Shown here one piece after another: positions 7,417-17,060 of a DNA stretch of 64,000 nt (its first letter is position 1; each line of letters begins with the position of its first letter). The DNA is taken from the NCBI GenBank assembly GCA_001708385.1, contig CP012388.1, positions 3,720,001 to 3,784,000 on the forward strand. The letters are read 5' to 3'. Below the pieces are notes generated by a model that worked only from the letters and a program-made list of their open reading frames with translations, was not told the DNA's origin and made no database searches. The stretch is from Flavobacterium psychrophilum (lineage in GTDB: Bacteria > Bacteroidota > Bacteroidia > Flavobacteriales > Flavobacteriaceae). The translations under genes were made by a program, and so were the position numbers.

Positions 7417-9867
7417 ATGGCTAATCAGAAAATATTAAATATTGACAGTTTGTCACTTCAGGAGCTTGACACTGATGCGGAACTTATTCCGCTAATGACT
7501 CCTGAAGATGAAGAAGAAATGAATAACGAATTACTACCTGAAATCCTGCCGATACTGCCTTTGCGTAATATGGTTTTGTTTCCGGGTGTTGTAATTCCCA
7601 TCACTGCGGGCAGGGATAAGTCGATTAAGCTTATTAACGATGCTAACGCAGGCGGTAAAATTATCGGGGTAGTTGCCCAAAAAGATGAAAGTGTAGAAGA
7701 ACCGGGTATTGAAGATATTAATACAGTTGGTACTGTGGCGCGCATTCTTCGTGTGCTAAAAATGCCGGATGGTAATACTACAGTGATACTTCAGGGTAAA
7801 AAACGCTTTGAGATCGATCAGGTAATTACCGATGAACCGTATTTACAGGCTACTGTAAAAGAAGTTCCTGAAGACAGGCCGGAAGATACTGAAGCCGAGT
7901 TTACCACTATCATAGAATCTATTAAGGAACTGGCGATACAAATTATTAAGGAGAGTCCAAATATTCCTACTGAGGCTACTTTTGCCATCAAGAATATCGA
8001 GAGCAACTCTTTCCTTGTAAATTTTGTGTCAAGTAACATGAACCTTACAGTTAAGGAAAAGCAGGATCTTCTTGCTACGAACGACCTTAAGGAGCGTGCA
8101 CTGGAAACCCTTCGTTATATGAATTTAGAGCTTCAGAAACTGGAGCTTAAAAATGATATACAAAGCAAAGTTCGCTTTGACCTTGATCAGCAGCAGCGTG
8201 AATATTTCCTTCATCAGCAGATGAAAACCATTCAGGAAGAACTGGGCGGTGTTTCTCATGATCAGGAAATTGATGACCTGCGTCAAAAGGGTAAGGCTAA
8301 AAAATGGAACGATAAGGTTAAAACACAGTTTGATAAAGAAGTTGCCAAGCTGCAGCGTATGAATCCGCAGGCGGCAGAATACGGAACACAGCGTAACTAT
8401 CTTGAACTGATGCTGGACCTGCCGTGGAATGAGTTTTCTAAAGATAACTTCGACCTTAAACGTGCAGAGAAAGTATTACACCGTGACCATTACGGGTTGG
8501 ACGATGTTAAAAAACGTATTATAGAACACCTTGCGGTACTTAAGCTGCGTAAGGATATGAAATCGCCAATATTATGTCTTTACGGCCCTCCGGGAGTTGG
8601 TAAAACATCTATCGGTAAATCGGTTGCCGAAGCGCTGGGCAGGGAGTACATTCGTATTTCTCTGGGTGGTCTTCGTGACGAAGCAGAAATAAGAGGGCAC
8701 AGGAAAACTTACATCGGCGCAATGCCGGGAAGGATATTACAGAGCCTTAAAAAAGCAGGTACATCGAACCCTGTTTTTGTACTTGACGAGATAGATAAAC
8801 TTAGTGTTAGCAATACGGGAGATCCTTCTTCTGCTTTACTTGAAGTATTAGACCCGGAGCAAAACTCTGAGTTTTATGACAACTTCCTGGAACTAGGTTT
8901 CGACCTGTCTAAAGTTATGTTCATAGCTACATCAAATAACCTTTCTACGATTCAGCCAGCACTTCGTGACAGGATGGAGATTATTAACATGACAGGTTAT
9001 ACGATAGAAGAGAAAATAGAGATTGCTAAAAAGCACCTTGTTCCGAAACAAATTAAAGAACACGGACTTGAGGCCAAAGATATTGTTATAGGCAAAAAAC
9101 AAATTGAGAAAATTGTTGTTGGCTATACACGCGAGTCGGGTGTAAGGGGACTTGAAAAACAAATTGCAAAAGTAGTTCGTAATGTCGCCAAATGCATTGC
9201 AATGGAAGAGGAATACAACGTGAAAATTACTGACGAGGATATTATAAAAATACTTGGCGCACCAAAAATGGAACGTGACAAGTATGAAAATAATGAAGTT
9301 GCCGGTGTTGTAACCGGACTTGCATGGACAAGCGTTGGCGGGGATATTCTTTTCATAGAATCTATCATTTCTAAAGGTAAAGGGCATATGACCATGACCG
9401 GTAACCTGGGTACAGTTATGAAAGAGTCGACCACCATTGCGTTAGAATATATCAAAGCAAATGCAGAGCTTTTAGGTATTAGTCCTGAGGTTATAAGTAA
9501 TTATAACGTTCATATTCACGTGCCGGAAGGTGCAACGCCTAAAGACGGGCCAAGTGCAGGTGTTGCCATGCTAACATCGCTTGTTTCTACCTTTACACAA
9601 AAAAGGATAAGGAAACATCTTGCTATGACAGGTGAAATCACCCTTAGAGGGCGCGTATTGCCTGTGGGTGGTATTAAGGAAAAGATTCTGGCTGCCAAAA
9701 GAGCGAATATCAAGGAGATTATTTTGTGTTACGAAAACAAGCGTGATATAGACGAGATTAAACCGGAATACCTTGAAGGGCTTACATTCCATTATGTGAA
9801 AGAGATGAGCGAGGTAATAAAATATGCAATTACCGACCAGAAAGTAAAAAACGCAAAAACACTTTAA
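7417..9867 (+). CDS. lon: ATP-dependent protease Lon
   Basis: 816 aa, full length for LonA. It has an N-terminal substrate-binding LON domain (about 43-245), a coiled-coil stretch (250-320), and an AAA+ module with Walker A GPPGVGKT (390-397) and Walker B FVLDEIDKL. The C-terminal Ser-Lys protease domain has the nucleophile Ser713 in KDGPSAG and the Lys of GGIKEK (754-756). It degrades misfolded and regulatory proteins in the cytosol. It has an acidic N-terminal extension of about 40 residues, as is usual in Bacteroidetes. Single-gene unit. Confidence 0.98.
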   Translation: MANQKILNIDSLSLQELDTDAELIPLMTPEDEEEMNNELLPEILPILPLRNMVLFPGVVIPITAGRDKSIKLINDANAGGKIIGVVAQKDESVEEPGIEDINTVGTVARILRVLKMPDGNTTVILQGKKRFEIDQVITDEPYLQATVKEVPEDRPEDTEAEFTTIIESIKELAIQIIKESPNIPTEATFAIKNIESNSFLVNFVSSNMNLTVKEKQDLLATNDLKERALETLRYMNLELQKLELKNDIQSKVRFDLDQQQREYFLHQQMKTIQEELGGVSHDQEIDDLRQKGKAKKWNDKVKTQFDKEVAKLQRMNPQAAEYGTQRNYLELMLDLPWNEFSKDNFDLKRAEKVLHRDHYGLDDVKKRIIEHLAVLKLRKDMKSPILCLYGPPGVGKTSIGKSVAEALGREYIRISLGGLRDEAEIRGHRKTYIGAMPGRILQSLKKAGTSNPVFVLDEIDKLSVSNTGDPSSALLEVLDPEQNSEFYDNFLELGFDLSKVMFIATSNNLSTIQPALRDRMEIINMTGYTIEEKIEIAKKHLVPKQIKEHGLEAKDIVIGKKQIEKIVVGYTRESGVRGLEKQIAKVVRNVAKCIAMEEEYNVKITDEDIIKILGAPKMERDKYENNEVAGVVTGLAWTSVGGDILFIESIISKGKGHMTMTGNLGTVMKESTTIALEYIKANAELLGISPEVISNYNVHIHVPEGATPKDGPSAGVAMLTSLVSTFTQKRIRKHLAMTGEITLRGRVLPVGGIKEKILAAKRANIKEIILCYENKRDIDEIKPEYLEGLTFHYVKEMSEVIKYAITDQKVKNAKTL

Positions 9868-9888
9868 TAATAAAGGTTAATTCAAATG

Positions 9889-9919
9889 AAACGGCTAAGG
9901 AATACCTTAGCCGTTTTTT
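9889..9919 (+). terminator. Rho-independent terminator of lon
   Basis: The 12-bp perfect stem AAACGGCTAAGG/CCTTAGCCGTTT with an AATA loop is followed by T residues. Confidence 0.92.
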
Positions 9920-9922
9920 ATT

Positions 9923-9952
9923 AATAAAAAAACCGACTCCCTAGAGAGCCGG
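9923..9952 (-). terminator. Terminator of the 752-aa T9SS cargo gene
   Basis: Read on the minus strand, CCGGCTC pairs with GAGTCGG (one G-U) and is followed by a long T run (the A run at 9923-9932 on plus). Confidence 0.75.
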
Positions 9953-9980
9953 CCTACTACTAAAACTTAAAACTACTTTA

Positions 9981-12239
9981 CTATTGTTTTATTAATTTTT
10001 GAGTGTAAGAACCACCGTTTGAAGTAGTGCTTTTCACAATGTATATTCCGTTGCTAAGGGCAGAAACATTAATGCTCGTTGCTGCTGTCTCTATCACTTT
10101 TTGTCCTGCAAGGGTGTATATAACTGTATTTTTAATTTCGCTGTTATCTGAAGCAGTTATGTTAAGAACAGATGATGCAGGATTAGGATAAATAGCGATA
10201 TTGTTTTTTGGCAATTGAGGATTATCTGTACCTAATACATCATAGTCTACTACATAGCTCATTACGCCAAGATCGGCTGTTGCTATATATGCTGTAACGC
10301 TGGTGTCTCCGAAAATAAAGTCTACACCGGCAATAGAAACGTTATTAAGTTCCTCGGCAGTTATAGTTTTCCAGTTAACCCCATTGTCTGCACTAAATAC
10401 AAGACCCGTAATGTTGTAGCTGGCTCCTGCAATAATTGCAGCGCTGTAAGGCGAATAGCTTACTTTTTGAACCTCTTGAGTTAGTTTCTGAGTCCAGCTG
10501 GTTCCGCCGTCTGTAGAAGTAAAAATGCCAACATTTGATGATAGTATCAGATTGTTAGTATTTACTTTACTTCTTGTAAGATCCCAGATACTATCTGCGC
10601 TGCCCAGAGTAAGACCGGTTGTTGTGGCAACTGCCCAGTTTTGGCCTGCATCTGTAGAGGTATATAAACCTGCTCCTTTTGCAATTGTAATTTTGCCAGT
10701 CTGGTCGATAAGGATGCCTGTTACAATCCCGTCTCCCGGAGTGATTATTTCTTCAGGATTAATTTCCTCCGGATTTGAGAGATCAATTTTATAAAGGCTG
10801 CTGCCTTCTCCCAATCGTATAGAAAGGTATACAATGTTATTGTTTGCAGGATCGACTGCTATTTGCTTAATCTCATCGCCAAACGGATTAAACAGTAATG
10901 TTGACGTAGCACCATAATCTGTACTGACACTTACAGATGATCCGAAATAATTATAAGAGTAAATAAATATCCTGCCCGCAACAATGGGGTCGGTGGTAAT
11001 AAAACTGTAAGCGTCTGTATATTCTAACAGGCTTATTGCATTATGAATATCTTCTTCGTTAGTAGTAAGGTCTCTGTGAACGTAACCTCTCTGTATTCCA
11101 TAATAAATATGGTCTGCGTCTCCGGTCTGGTCTGCTGCTACTGTGTATGAATCGTTGAATGGCGATTTAAGCTGAGTTAGGGTCGCCCCAAAATCTGTTG
11201 TGACCTGCGGATAATAATTTGTAGATATAATGACGCGGTTGTCATCAGAAGGATCAAATGACGCGTTTAGTCCGTTGGTGTAATCTACAGCATACTGATC
11301 ATATACCTTATTGCTCCAGGACGCACCGCCATCTGTAGTTGATACGATTTCATTTTCTTCCAGGATAATGATATTGTCTGTGTTTTTCGGGTTGTAAACA
11401 ATCTTTAACACATTATCATTTATAACATTGGTCCATGTGATATTTTGAGCTATCCAGGATTCTCCATTATCGGAAGATTTATATACATATTCAGGGTGTA
11501 TTTCGAGGGAGACACCAGTAGCAACCATAATTTCCTGAGTATTTTCAGGATTGATTGCAATAGGGTCAAGCACTATTCCGGGTAATTTTTCTGTCCATGT
11601 AGTACCTGCGTCATTTGATATGAACAGGCCGCCGTATACATCAAGGTCGGGACCGAGGCCACGTGTAACAAATATTTTTTCAGGATTGCCCGGTGCTATG
11701 GCCACTTTATTTACAGGAACAAAATTATTATCGTCAGAATAATAAATTTCTTTCCATAGTACAGCGGCATTATTACTGTAAAATACCTTAGTAACATTTA
11801 CAAGATCAAGTTTAATCCCGAGGTTCACAACAATGGTAGAGTTATCTGTACCGTATATGTCGTAGTCACTGATCCAGAAATCAGTAGCTCCCTCTACGTT
11901 AGGATCGGGAATCGGGAAAAATTTGGTTATAGAATTATCGGTAAGGCTAAGTACGTATACCCCTTCTTTGGCAGAAAATGCCAATGCTGTATTGTTATTA
12001 ACTAGTTTTAGACTGTTAAGTTTACTGGTATGTGTATGTAGTAATTGCCAGTCTGCTCCCTGATTCGTAGAAACGACAATATGGTTTGACAGGGTTAATG
12101 CGTAAATTTTGTTTTGTACAGTGGCATCGTAGGTTACATCAAATAACCTTGTGTAGCCGGTGTTCGATTCATACTTAATTTGTGCGTTAGCAACTACGCA
12201 GCAAAACAGTAAGAGCATTAGTAAATTTTTTCTTTTCAT
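9981..12239 (-). CDS. Exported T9SS cargo protein with BNR/sialidase-like repeats
   Basis: 752 aa. Signal peptide of about 20 residues ending VANAQ. The body holds many sialidase-type repeats with the pattern TDGGxSW or SADNGVNW, as in Vps10/BNR beta-propellers, so it probably forms one or more propellers. The last ~75 residues are a type A T9SS sorting domain (YPNPASSVLNIT...GIYIVKS...QKLIKQ), which targets it to the surface or medium through the PorQ-containing T9SS. It is a paralog of the next gene upstream (12459-14792), with an almost identical sorting domain. No catalytic residues were identified. Confidence 0.9.
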   Translation of the reverse strand: MKRKNLLMLLLFCCVVANAQIKYESNTGYTRLFDVTYDATVQNKIYALTLSNHIVVSTNQGADWQLLHTHTSKLNSLKLVNNNTALAFSAKEGVYVLSLTDNSITKFFPIPDPNVEGATDFWISDYDIYGTDNSTIVVNLGIKLDLVNVTKVFYSNNAAVLWKEIYYSDDNNFVPVNKVAIAPGNPEKIFVTRGLGPDLDVYGGLFISNDAGTTWTEKLPGIVLDPIAINPENTQEIMVATGVSLEIHPEYVYKSSDNGESWIAQNITWTNVINDNVLKIVYNPKNTDNIIILEENEIVSTTDGGASWSNKVYDQYAVDYTNGLNASFDPSDDNRVIISTNYYPQVTTDFGATLTQLKSPFNDSYTVAADQTGDADHIYYGIQRGYVHRDLTTNEEDIHNAISLLEYTDAYSFITTDPIVAGRIFIYSYNYFGSSVSVSTDYGATSTLLFNPFGDEIKQIAVDPANNNIVYLSIRLGEGSSLYKIDLSNPEEINPEEIITPGDGIVTGILIDQTGKITIAKGAGLYTSTDAGQNWAVATTTGLTLGSADSIWDLTRSKVNTNNLILSSNVGIFTSTDGGTSWTQKLTQEVQKVSYSPYSAAIIAGASYNITGLVFSADNGVNWKTITAEELNNVSIAGVDFIFGDTSVTAYIATADLGVMSYVVDYDVLGTDNPQLPKNNIAIYPNPASSVLNITASDNSEIKNTVIYTLAGQKVIETAATSINVSALSNGIYIVKSTTSNGGSYTQKLIKQ

Positions 12240-12394
12240 AATAGCTTTATTTTAAAGTATAAATTTCACGAAAAATATAAGCGTAAGCTTTATGAATGCT
12301 TAGACAAAGTGTGACTGTAAAGTTAATTTTACCGAATTTGTAAAAGCCAATGTTGTCTTGTAATTTCCTGTGTCTTGTATTTTAGTGTGTTAAA

Positions 12395-12429
12395 TAAAAA
12401 AAAGCGGCTCCCTACTACAGGAGCCGCCT
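12395..12429 (-). terminator. Terminator of the 777-aa T9SS cargo gene
   Basis: On the minus strand the 8-bp stem GCGGCTCC/GGAGCCGC is followed by a T run (A run 12395-12403 on plus). Confidence 0.85.
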
Positions 12430-12458
12430 TTGTCATAAAACCTAAAAAAACTACCTTA

Positions 12459-14792
12459 TTATTGTTTTACTAATTTTTGAGAGTAAGAAGCGCCGCTTGA
12501 AGTAGTACTTTTTACAATGTATATTCCGTTGCTAAGGGCAGAAACATTAATGCTTGTTGCGGCTGTTTCTATCACTTTTTGTCCTGCAAGAGTATATATA
12601 ACCGTGTTTTTAATTTCGCTGTTGTCTGAAACAGTAATATTAAGTACAGAAGAAGCAGGGTTAGGGTAAATAGCAATATTGTTTTTTGTTAATTGAGGAT
12701 TGTCGTCTGTACCAAGTACATCGTAGTCTACTACATAGCTCATAACACCAAGATCTATCGTTGCTATGTAAGCCGTTAACGATTCTGCACCAAATGCAAA
12801 ATCTACCGAACCTGTTGTCGCATATTCAATATCTGAAGGATTAATAACCGTCCAGCTAGTACCATTGTTTCTGGTAGCTAAAATTACGGCATCTATATTT
12901 TGTCCGCTATATACGGCAGCTGCAGCTACATTAGCATTGGTTGGCGAGTAGGTCACTTTACGTACATTGTAACCGGGTAGTGATGAAGCCCATGTTACAC
13001 CACCATCTGTAGAAGTGAAAATACCAACGTTTGAAGAAAGTATGATATTGTTTTTCTCTACAGGGCTTTGTGCCATATCCCATATAATGTCTGTAGCAGG
13101 GTTAAGTGTAAGTCCTGTTGTTTCTACTTCTGTCCATGTTGCACCCCCATCTGTAGAATTATAGATCTCTGTAAATTTCGCTATAGTAATGTTATTACTG
13201 TTTTCTTTATCAACAATAAGTCCGGTAATAACACCTGTAGCTGGTGAAGGCTGCCCTTCTTCCGGCTCTTCAAAGATTTCACCAGGAGTGATAATTTGCT
13301 CGTTTGTTACATTTTCAAGATTTGTAAGGTCAAATTTGAATAATGAACTATTGTCATTGCTGCGTATAACAATGTAAACAATGTTAGCGTTGTTCGGGTC
13401 AACAGTGATTTGCTGAATCGCAGCACCAAAAGTATTCAGGATAGGTGTTGTAGTTGCAGCATAATCTGTACTAACACTTAATGTTGAACCAAAAAAGCCT
13501 CCTGCATCAAATAAAAACGACCTGCCTGTCACTACAGGGTCGGCAGTAATACTTCTTGAAGCTGATGTAAATACATCAGGGTTAAGGATTTCGTAGGCGT
13601 TTGCTGTTCCTGTAGCAAGGTCTTTAGTAATATAACCTCCCTGGCTGCCATAGTATAAGTGTGTAGCAGATTCTCCTGTCTGAGCTACAGACACAGAATT
13701 AGATGCGTTAAAAGGCGCTTTTATTTGTGTAAGCGTAGCACCATAGTCTGTAGTAACCTGAGGATAGAAATCGGTAGTGATTATAGCGCGATCTGTATCA
13801 AAAGGGTCAAAAGATGCATTAATGCCATAATAGTAGTCCATTGCTACACCAACTTCAAAAACCTGGCTTGTCCAGTTTTCGCCACCGTCTGTAGTACTGA
13901 TTATTTCATTCTCTTCAAGAATAATAATTTTGTCAGTGTCAGCCGGATGATATGTAATCTGGGTAATGTTATCAAGGGTTACGTTATCGAATGTAATGTC
14001 CTGAATAACCCAGTTTGCACCATCGTCTACAGTCTTGTAAACGTTTTCAGGAAGCTGTCCGAAAGTAATTCCGGTACCAATAATAATTTCATTAGGAACG
14101 TTAGGCTTAAACGCGATAGCATCAAGTACTATACCCGCTAGCTGTTCGGTAAAAGTTTCTCCCGCATTAGTAGAAACTAATAAACCACCTGATACTCCAT
14201 TTTTTCCGTTACCTCTTGTAAGGTATATTTTTTCAGGATTGTTTGGGGCAATGGCAACTCTCTGGATGAAGATATCGTTATTGTCTACAGTATAATAAAT
14301 TTCGTTGTAGTCTTCTCCTCCGTTGTTAGAATAGAATGTTTTACCGAAGTTGTCAAAGCCAAGTCCGAAACCTATACCAATTACGGCTGTTGTATTGTCT
14401 GTACCATAAATGGAATAGTCAGTAACATATGGTGCGCCTGCGCCGGCAACACCTGTTGCAGGGATCTCGAATAATTTTACAACTTCATTAGTTGAAAGGC
14501 TTAGTATATTTACGCCTTCCGGGCTGGTAAATGCAATAGCCGTATTGTTGTTTACCAGTTTAAGGTGGTCTATACCCGACGGATGCGAGTAAAGCACCTG
14601 CCAGCTGGTTCCCTGGTTAGTTGATACAACAATATGGTTGTAAAGTGTACGTGCATAAATTTTGTTTTGTACAGTTGCATCGTACGTAATGTCATAAAGT
14701 TTGGCGTAATCGCCTGTCGACTCGTAATTTACCTGTGCCTGTGCAAGGACGCAGTTAAATACGAATAGCACTGATAGGATAATTTTTCTCAT
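12459..14792 (-). CDS. Exported T9SS cargo protein, paralog of the neighbouring 752-aa protein
   Basis: 777 aa. Signal peptide ends LAQAQ. Repeats of TDGGxxW/STNAGETF type along the body suggest the same beta-propeller architecture as its neighbour, with which it aligns along its whole length (for example the DYDVLGTD linker before the sorting domain). The extra length comes partly from an acidic insertion (EIFEEPEEGQPSPATG). The T9SS type A sorting domain of ~75 residues differs from the paralog's at only a handful of positions. Each gene has its own terminator. Confidence 0.9.
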   Translation of the reverse strand: MRKIILSVLFVFNCVLAQAQVNYESTGDYAKLYDITYDATVQNKIYARTLYNHIVVSTNQGTSWQVLYSHPSGIDHLKLVNNNTAIAFTSPEGVNILSLSTNEVVKLFEIPATGVAGAGAPYVTDYSIYGTDNTTAVIGIGFGLGFDNFGKTFYSNNGGEDYNEIYYTVDNNDIFIQRVAIAPNNPEKIYLTRGNGKNGVSGGLLVSTNAGETFTEQLAGIVLDAIAFKPNVPNEIIIGTGITFGQLPENVYKTVDDGANWVIQDITFDNVTLDNITQITYHPADTDKIIILEENEIISTTDGGENWTSQVFEVGVAMDYYYGINASFDPFDTDRAIITTDFYPQVTTDYGATLTQIKAPFNASNSVSVAQTGESATHLYYGSQGGYITKDLATGTANAYEILNPDVFTSASRSITADPVVTGRSFLFDAGGFFGSTLSVSTDYAATTTPILNTFGAAIQQITVDPNNANIVYIVIRSNDNSSLFKFDLTNLENVTNEQIITPGEIFEEPEEGQPSPATGVITGLIVDKENSNNITIAKFTEIYNSTDGGATWTEVETTGLTLNPATDIIWDMAQSPVEKNNIILSSNVGIFTSTDGGVTWASSLPGYNVRKVTYSPTNANVAAAAVYSGQNIDAVILATRNNGTSWTVINPSDIEYATTGSVDFAFGAESLTAYIATIDLGVMSYVVDYDVLGTDDNPQLTKNNIAIYPNPASSVLNITVSDNSEIKNTVIYTLAGQKVIETAATSINVSALSNGIYIVKSTTSSGASYSQKLVKQ

Positions 14793-15006
14793 AAGAATTC
14801 ATAGTTTTATTTGTGGTATAAAATTCATTAAATGAATGTGAAGTAACTGTTAATTGCAGCAGACAAAGTGTGACATTTATTTAGAATTTCGTGACACTAA
14901 TTGTTTTACAGGGATTTACAGTAATAGCAATGCTTTTGGCTATGAGGTAGGTTATGCTATTAACTTTAGTGCAGATTTACGAAGCGTTTTTAAATCTTAA
15001 ATCTAA

Positions 15007-15038
15007 TTGTATAAAATGTCTTAAAAATAATATCTTCG
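15007..15038 (+). promoter_or_regulatory. Candidate promoter of porQ-cmk
   Basis: TTG at 15007-15009, a 21-bp spacer and TATCTTCG at 15031-15038. This is close to the Bacteroidetes TTG-N19-TAnnTTTG consensus but with one box mismatch and a long spacer. Confidence 0.4.
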
Positions 15039-15075
15039 CATCTGCGTTATATAATGCAGAAACCAAAAAGCAGCA

Positions 15076-16095
15076 ATGTTCAAAAAAACGTTTATTTATC
15101 TTTTTCTGTTTTACACCGCTTTGTCTTTCAGTCAGATAGGAGGTAAATATACATATCAGTTCTTAAACCTGGTAACTTCGCCGCGTCAGGCTGCCCTGGG
15201 CGGAAAAGTTATTACATTGCATGATTATGATGTAAACCAGGGGATTTTTAACCCTGCTACCATCAATCCCGAGATGGACAACCATCTTTCTGCCAACTAC
15301 GGTAACTATTATGGAGAAGTAGCTTATGGTACTGCTGCATATGCCTACACCTGGGACAGGCATGTGCAAACGTTTCATGTGGGTGTTAACTATGTAGACT
15401 ATGGTAACTTTGAAGGCCGCGATGAAACCGGACTTTTAACCGGAGATTTTACGGGTAGCGAACTTGCCCTGTCTTTGGGATATGCCTACAATGTGCCTTA
15501 TACCGATTTATACCTGGGCGTAAATGCTAAAATAATATCATCTACTCTTGAAACCTATAATTCATTAGGTGCCGCTGTAGACATCGGTGCGCTCTATAAA
15601 GATGAAGATAACGACATCAATTATGCGCTTGTAATTCGAAATGCAGGAACGCAGATTACCACCTATGCGGGTACTCAGGAAAAACTTCCATTAGAAATTA
15701 TAGCCGGTATATCTCAGGAAATGGAAAATGTTCCGCTTCGCTGGCATCTAACTCTGGAAAACCTTCAGCAATGGAATATTGCTTTTTCTAACCCTAACCG
15801 TGCCGAACAGGGTATAGACGGTGGAAGTACAGAAGAAAAAGTATCGTTTTTTAATAATGCATTACGCCACGTAATTGTGGGGGCCGAATTTTTACCGGGC
15901 AAAAGCTTTAATCTTCGTGTAGGCTATAACTTTAGAAGGGCGGAAGAACTTCGTATTGTAGACAAAAGAAGTTTTTCGGGAATTTCGGCAGGTATAGGCA
16001 TAAGATTTGGTAAATTGCGCTTTGATTATTCGTATTCAAGGTACACGCTCGCAGCAAATACAAGCCTGTTTGGCCTAATGCTTAATTTACAATAA
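15076..16095 (+). CDS. porQ: Type IX secretion system protein PorQ
   Basis: 339 aa. Signal peptide of about 20 residues (ends SFSQ). An outer-membrane beta-barrel-like sequence: alternating strands, Gly/Tyr/Asn-rich turns and a C-terminal strand ending in Leu-Gln. The start of the mature protein (GGKYTYQFLNLVTSPRQAALGG) is characteristic of PorQ, which with PorU, PorV and PorZ forms the attachment complex that processes T9SS cargo. It is followed two bases later by cmk, an arrangement familiar in Flavobacteriaceae. It fits the three T9SS cargo genes in this window. Confidence 0.92.
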   Translation: MFKKTFIYLFLFYTALSFSQIGGKYTYQFLNLVTSPRQAALGGKVITLHDYDVNQGIFNPATINPEMDNHLSANYGNYYGEVAYGTAAYAYTWDRHVQTFHVGVNYVDYGNFEGRDETGLLTGDFTGSELALSLGYAYNVPYTDLYLGVNAKIISSTLETYNSLGAAVDIGALYKDEDNDINYALVIRNAGTQITTYAGTQEKLPLEIIAGISQEMENVPLRWHLTLENLQQWNIAFSNPNRAEQGIDGGSTEEKVSFFNNALRHVIVGAEFLPGKSFNLRVGYNFRRAEELRIVDKRSFSGISAGIGIRFGKLRFDYSYSRYTLAANTSLFGLMLNLQ

Positions 16096-16097
16096 GA

Positions 16098-16787
16098 TTG
16101 GATAAAAAAATCACCATAGCTATAGACGGTTTCTCTTCAACAGGTAAAAGCACGCTGGCAAAACAGCTGGCACGACAACTTGGTTATGTATATGTAGATA
16201 CAGGTGCGATGTATCGTGCCGTTACGTTATACGCCATGAGAAGTAATTTTATATCTGAAGGTAATTTTGATAAGCAGGCACTTATTGACAGCCTTGATAA
16301 AATTACACTCCGCTTTTTATACAATCCCGACCTTGAGTTTGCAGAAATGTATCTTAACGACGAAAACGTAGAGAAAGAAATTCGTACACTGGGCGTTTCT
16401 CAACTTGTGAGCCTTGTGGCAGAAGTGCCGCAGGTACGCGCCAAACTGGTTGAACAGCAAAAACACATGGGCGAAAGCAAAGGCGTTGTTATGGATGGCA
16501 GGGATATAGGTACTGTTGTTTTTCCGAACGCCGAGCTCAAAATATTCATGAATTCTGCACCGGGCGTTCGTGCCCAAAGGCGTTTTAAAGAATTGGTAGA
16601 GCTTGGGCAGGAAGTTACTTACGAAGATGTGTATAAAAATGTAATTGACCGTGATTATATTGATACGCACCGTGAAGATTCTCCTTTGGTTAAAGCGGAT
16701 GATGCTATAGAGATGGATAACTCGTATATCAATAAGCGTGAGCAACTTGAAAAAGTATTGCTTCTTGCCAGGGAAATATTAAATTAA
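16098..16787 (+). CDS. cmk: (d)CMP kinase, TTG start
   Basis: 229 aa. Phosphorylates CMP/dCMP for nucleotide synthesis. P-loop GFSSTGKST (11-19), the TGAMYRA substrate segment and MDGRDIGTVVFP are all present. The start is TTG at 16098, two bases after the porQ stop; there is no ATG before the P-loop, so the non-ATG start is required. Tight spacing suggests translational coupling to porQ. Confidence 0.95.
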   Translation: MDKKITIAIDGFSSTGKSTLAKQLARQLGYVYVDTGAMYRAVTLYAMRSNFISEGNFDKQALIDSLDKITLRFLYNPDLEFAEMYLNDENVEKEIRTLGVSQLVSLVAEVPQVRAKLVEQQKHMGESKGVVMDGRDIGTVVFPNAELKIFMNSAPGVRAQRRFKELVELGQEVTYEDVYKNVIDRDYIDTHREDSPLVKADDAIEMDNSYINKREQLEKVLLLAREILN

Positions 16788-16816
16788 TTTCAGCTTACTT
16801 TTTACAATGAATAAAA

Positions 16817-16999
16817 ATGCAGAATAAAATACTGTTCATGCTTTTGGCAGTTGTTTTTATGCAGCTTATTTATTTTTTGGTAAAAAGCACAAAAGACCGC
16901 TATAAAAAAAATCCGTTATCTATTAGAGGGGCTGCATCTGTCAGGGCTTATATTGTTATGATTCTTTTGATACTGCTGTTTATTTTTATGCGATTATAA
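16817..16999 (+). CDS. Small two-helix membrane protein
   Basis: 60 aa. Two hydrophobic segments (about 5-22 and 45-59) flank a basic loop (KSTKDRYKKNP). It lies in the short gap between cmk and the permease gene on the same strand and could be cotranscribed with both. No family recognised. The topology and position make it plausible as a real small protein, but no homology can be shown here. Confidence 0.5.
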   Translation: MQNKILFMLLAVVFMQLIYFLVKSTKDRYKKNPLSIRGAASVRAYIVMILLILLFIFMRL

Positions 17000-17060
17000 A
17001 CAATCTGTTACTTTATTGTTTCGTTTTTACAACCATGAAAAATATTGCTATATTTACTTT

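Noticed and set aside
13659..14141. 160-codon plus-strand open frame inside the 777-aa T9SS gene
   Set aside because: Antisense to a well-supported gene; composition rich in Cys/Ser/Tyr/Arg typical of a reversed frame; no motif.
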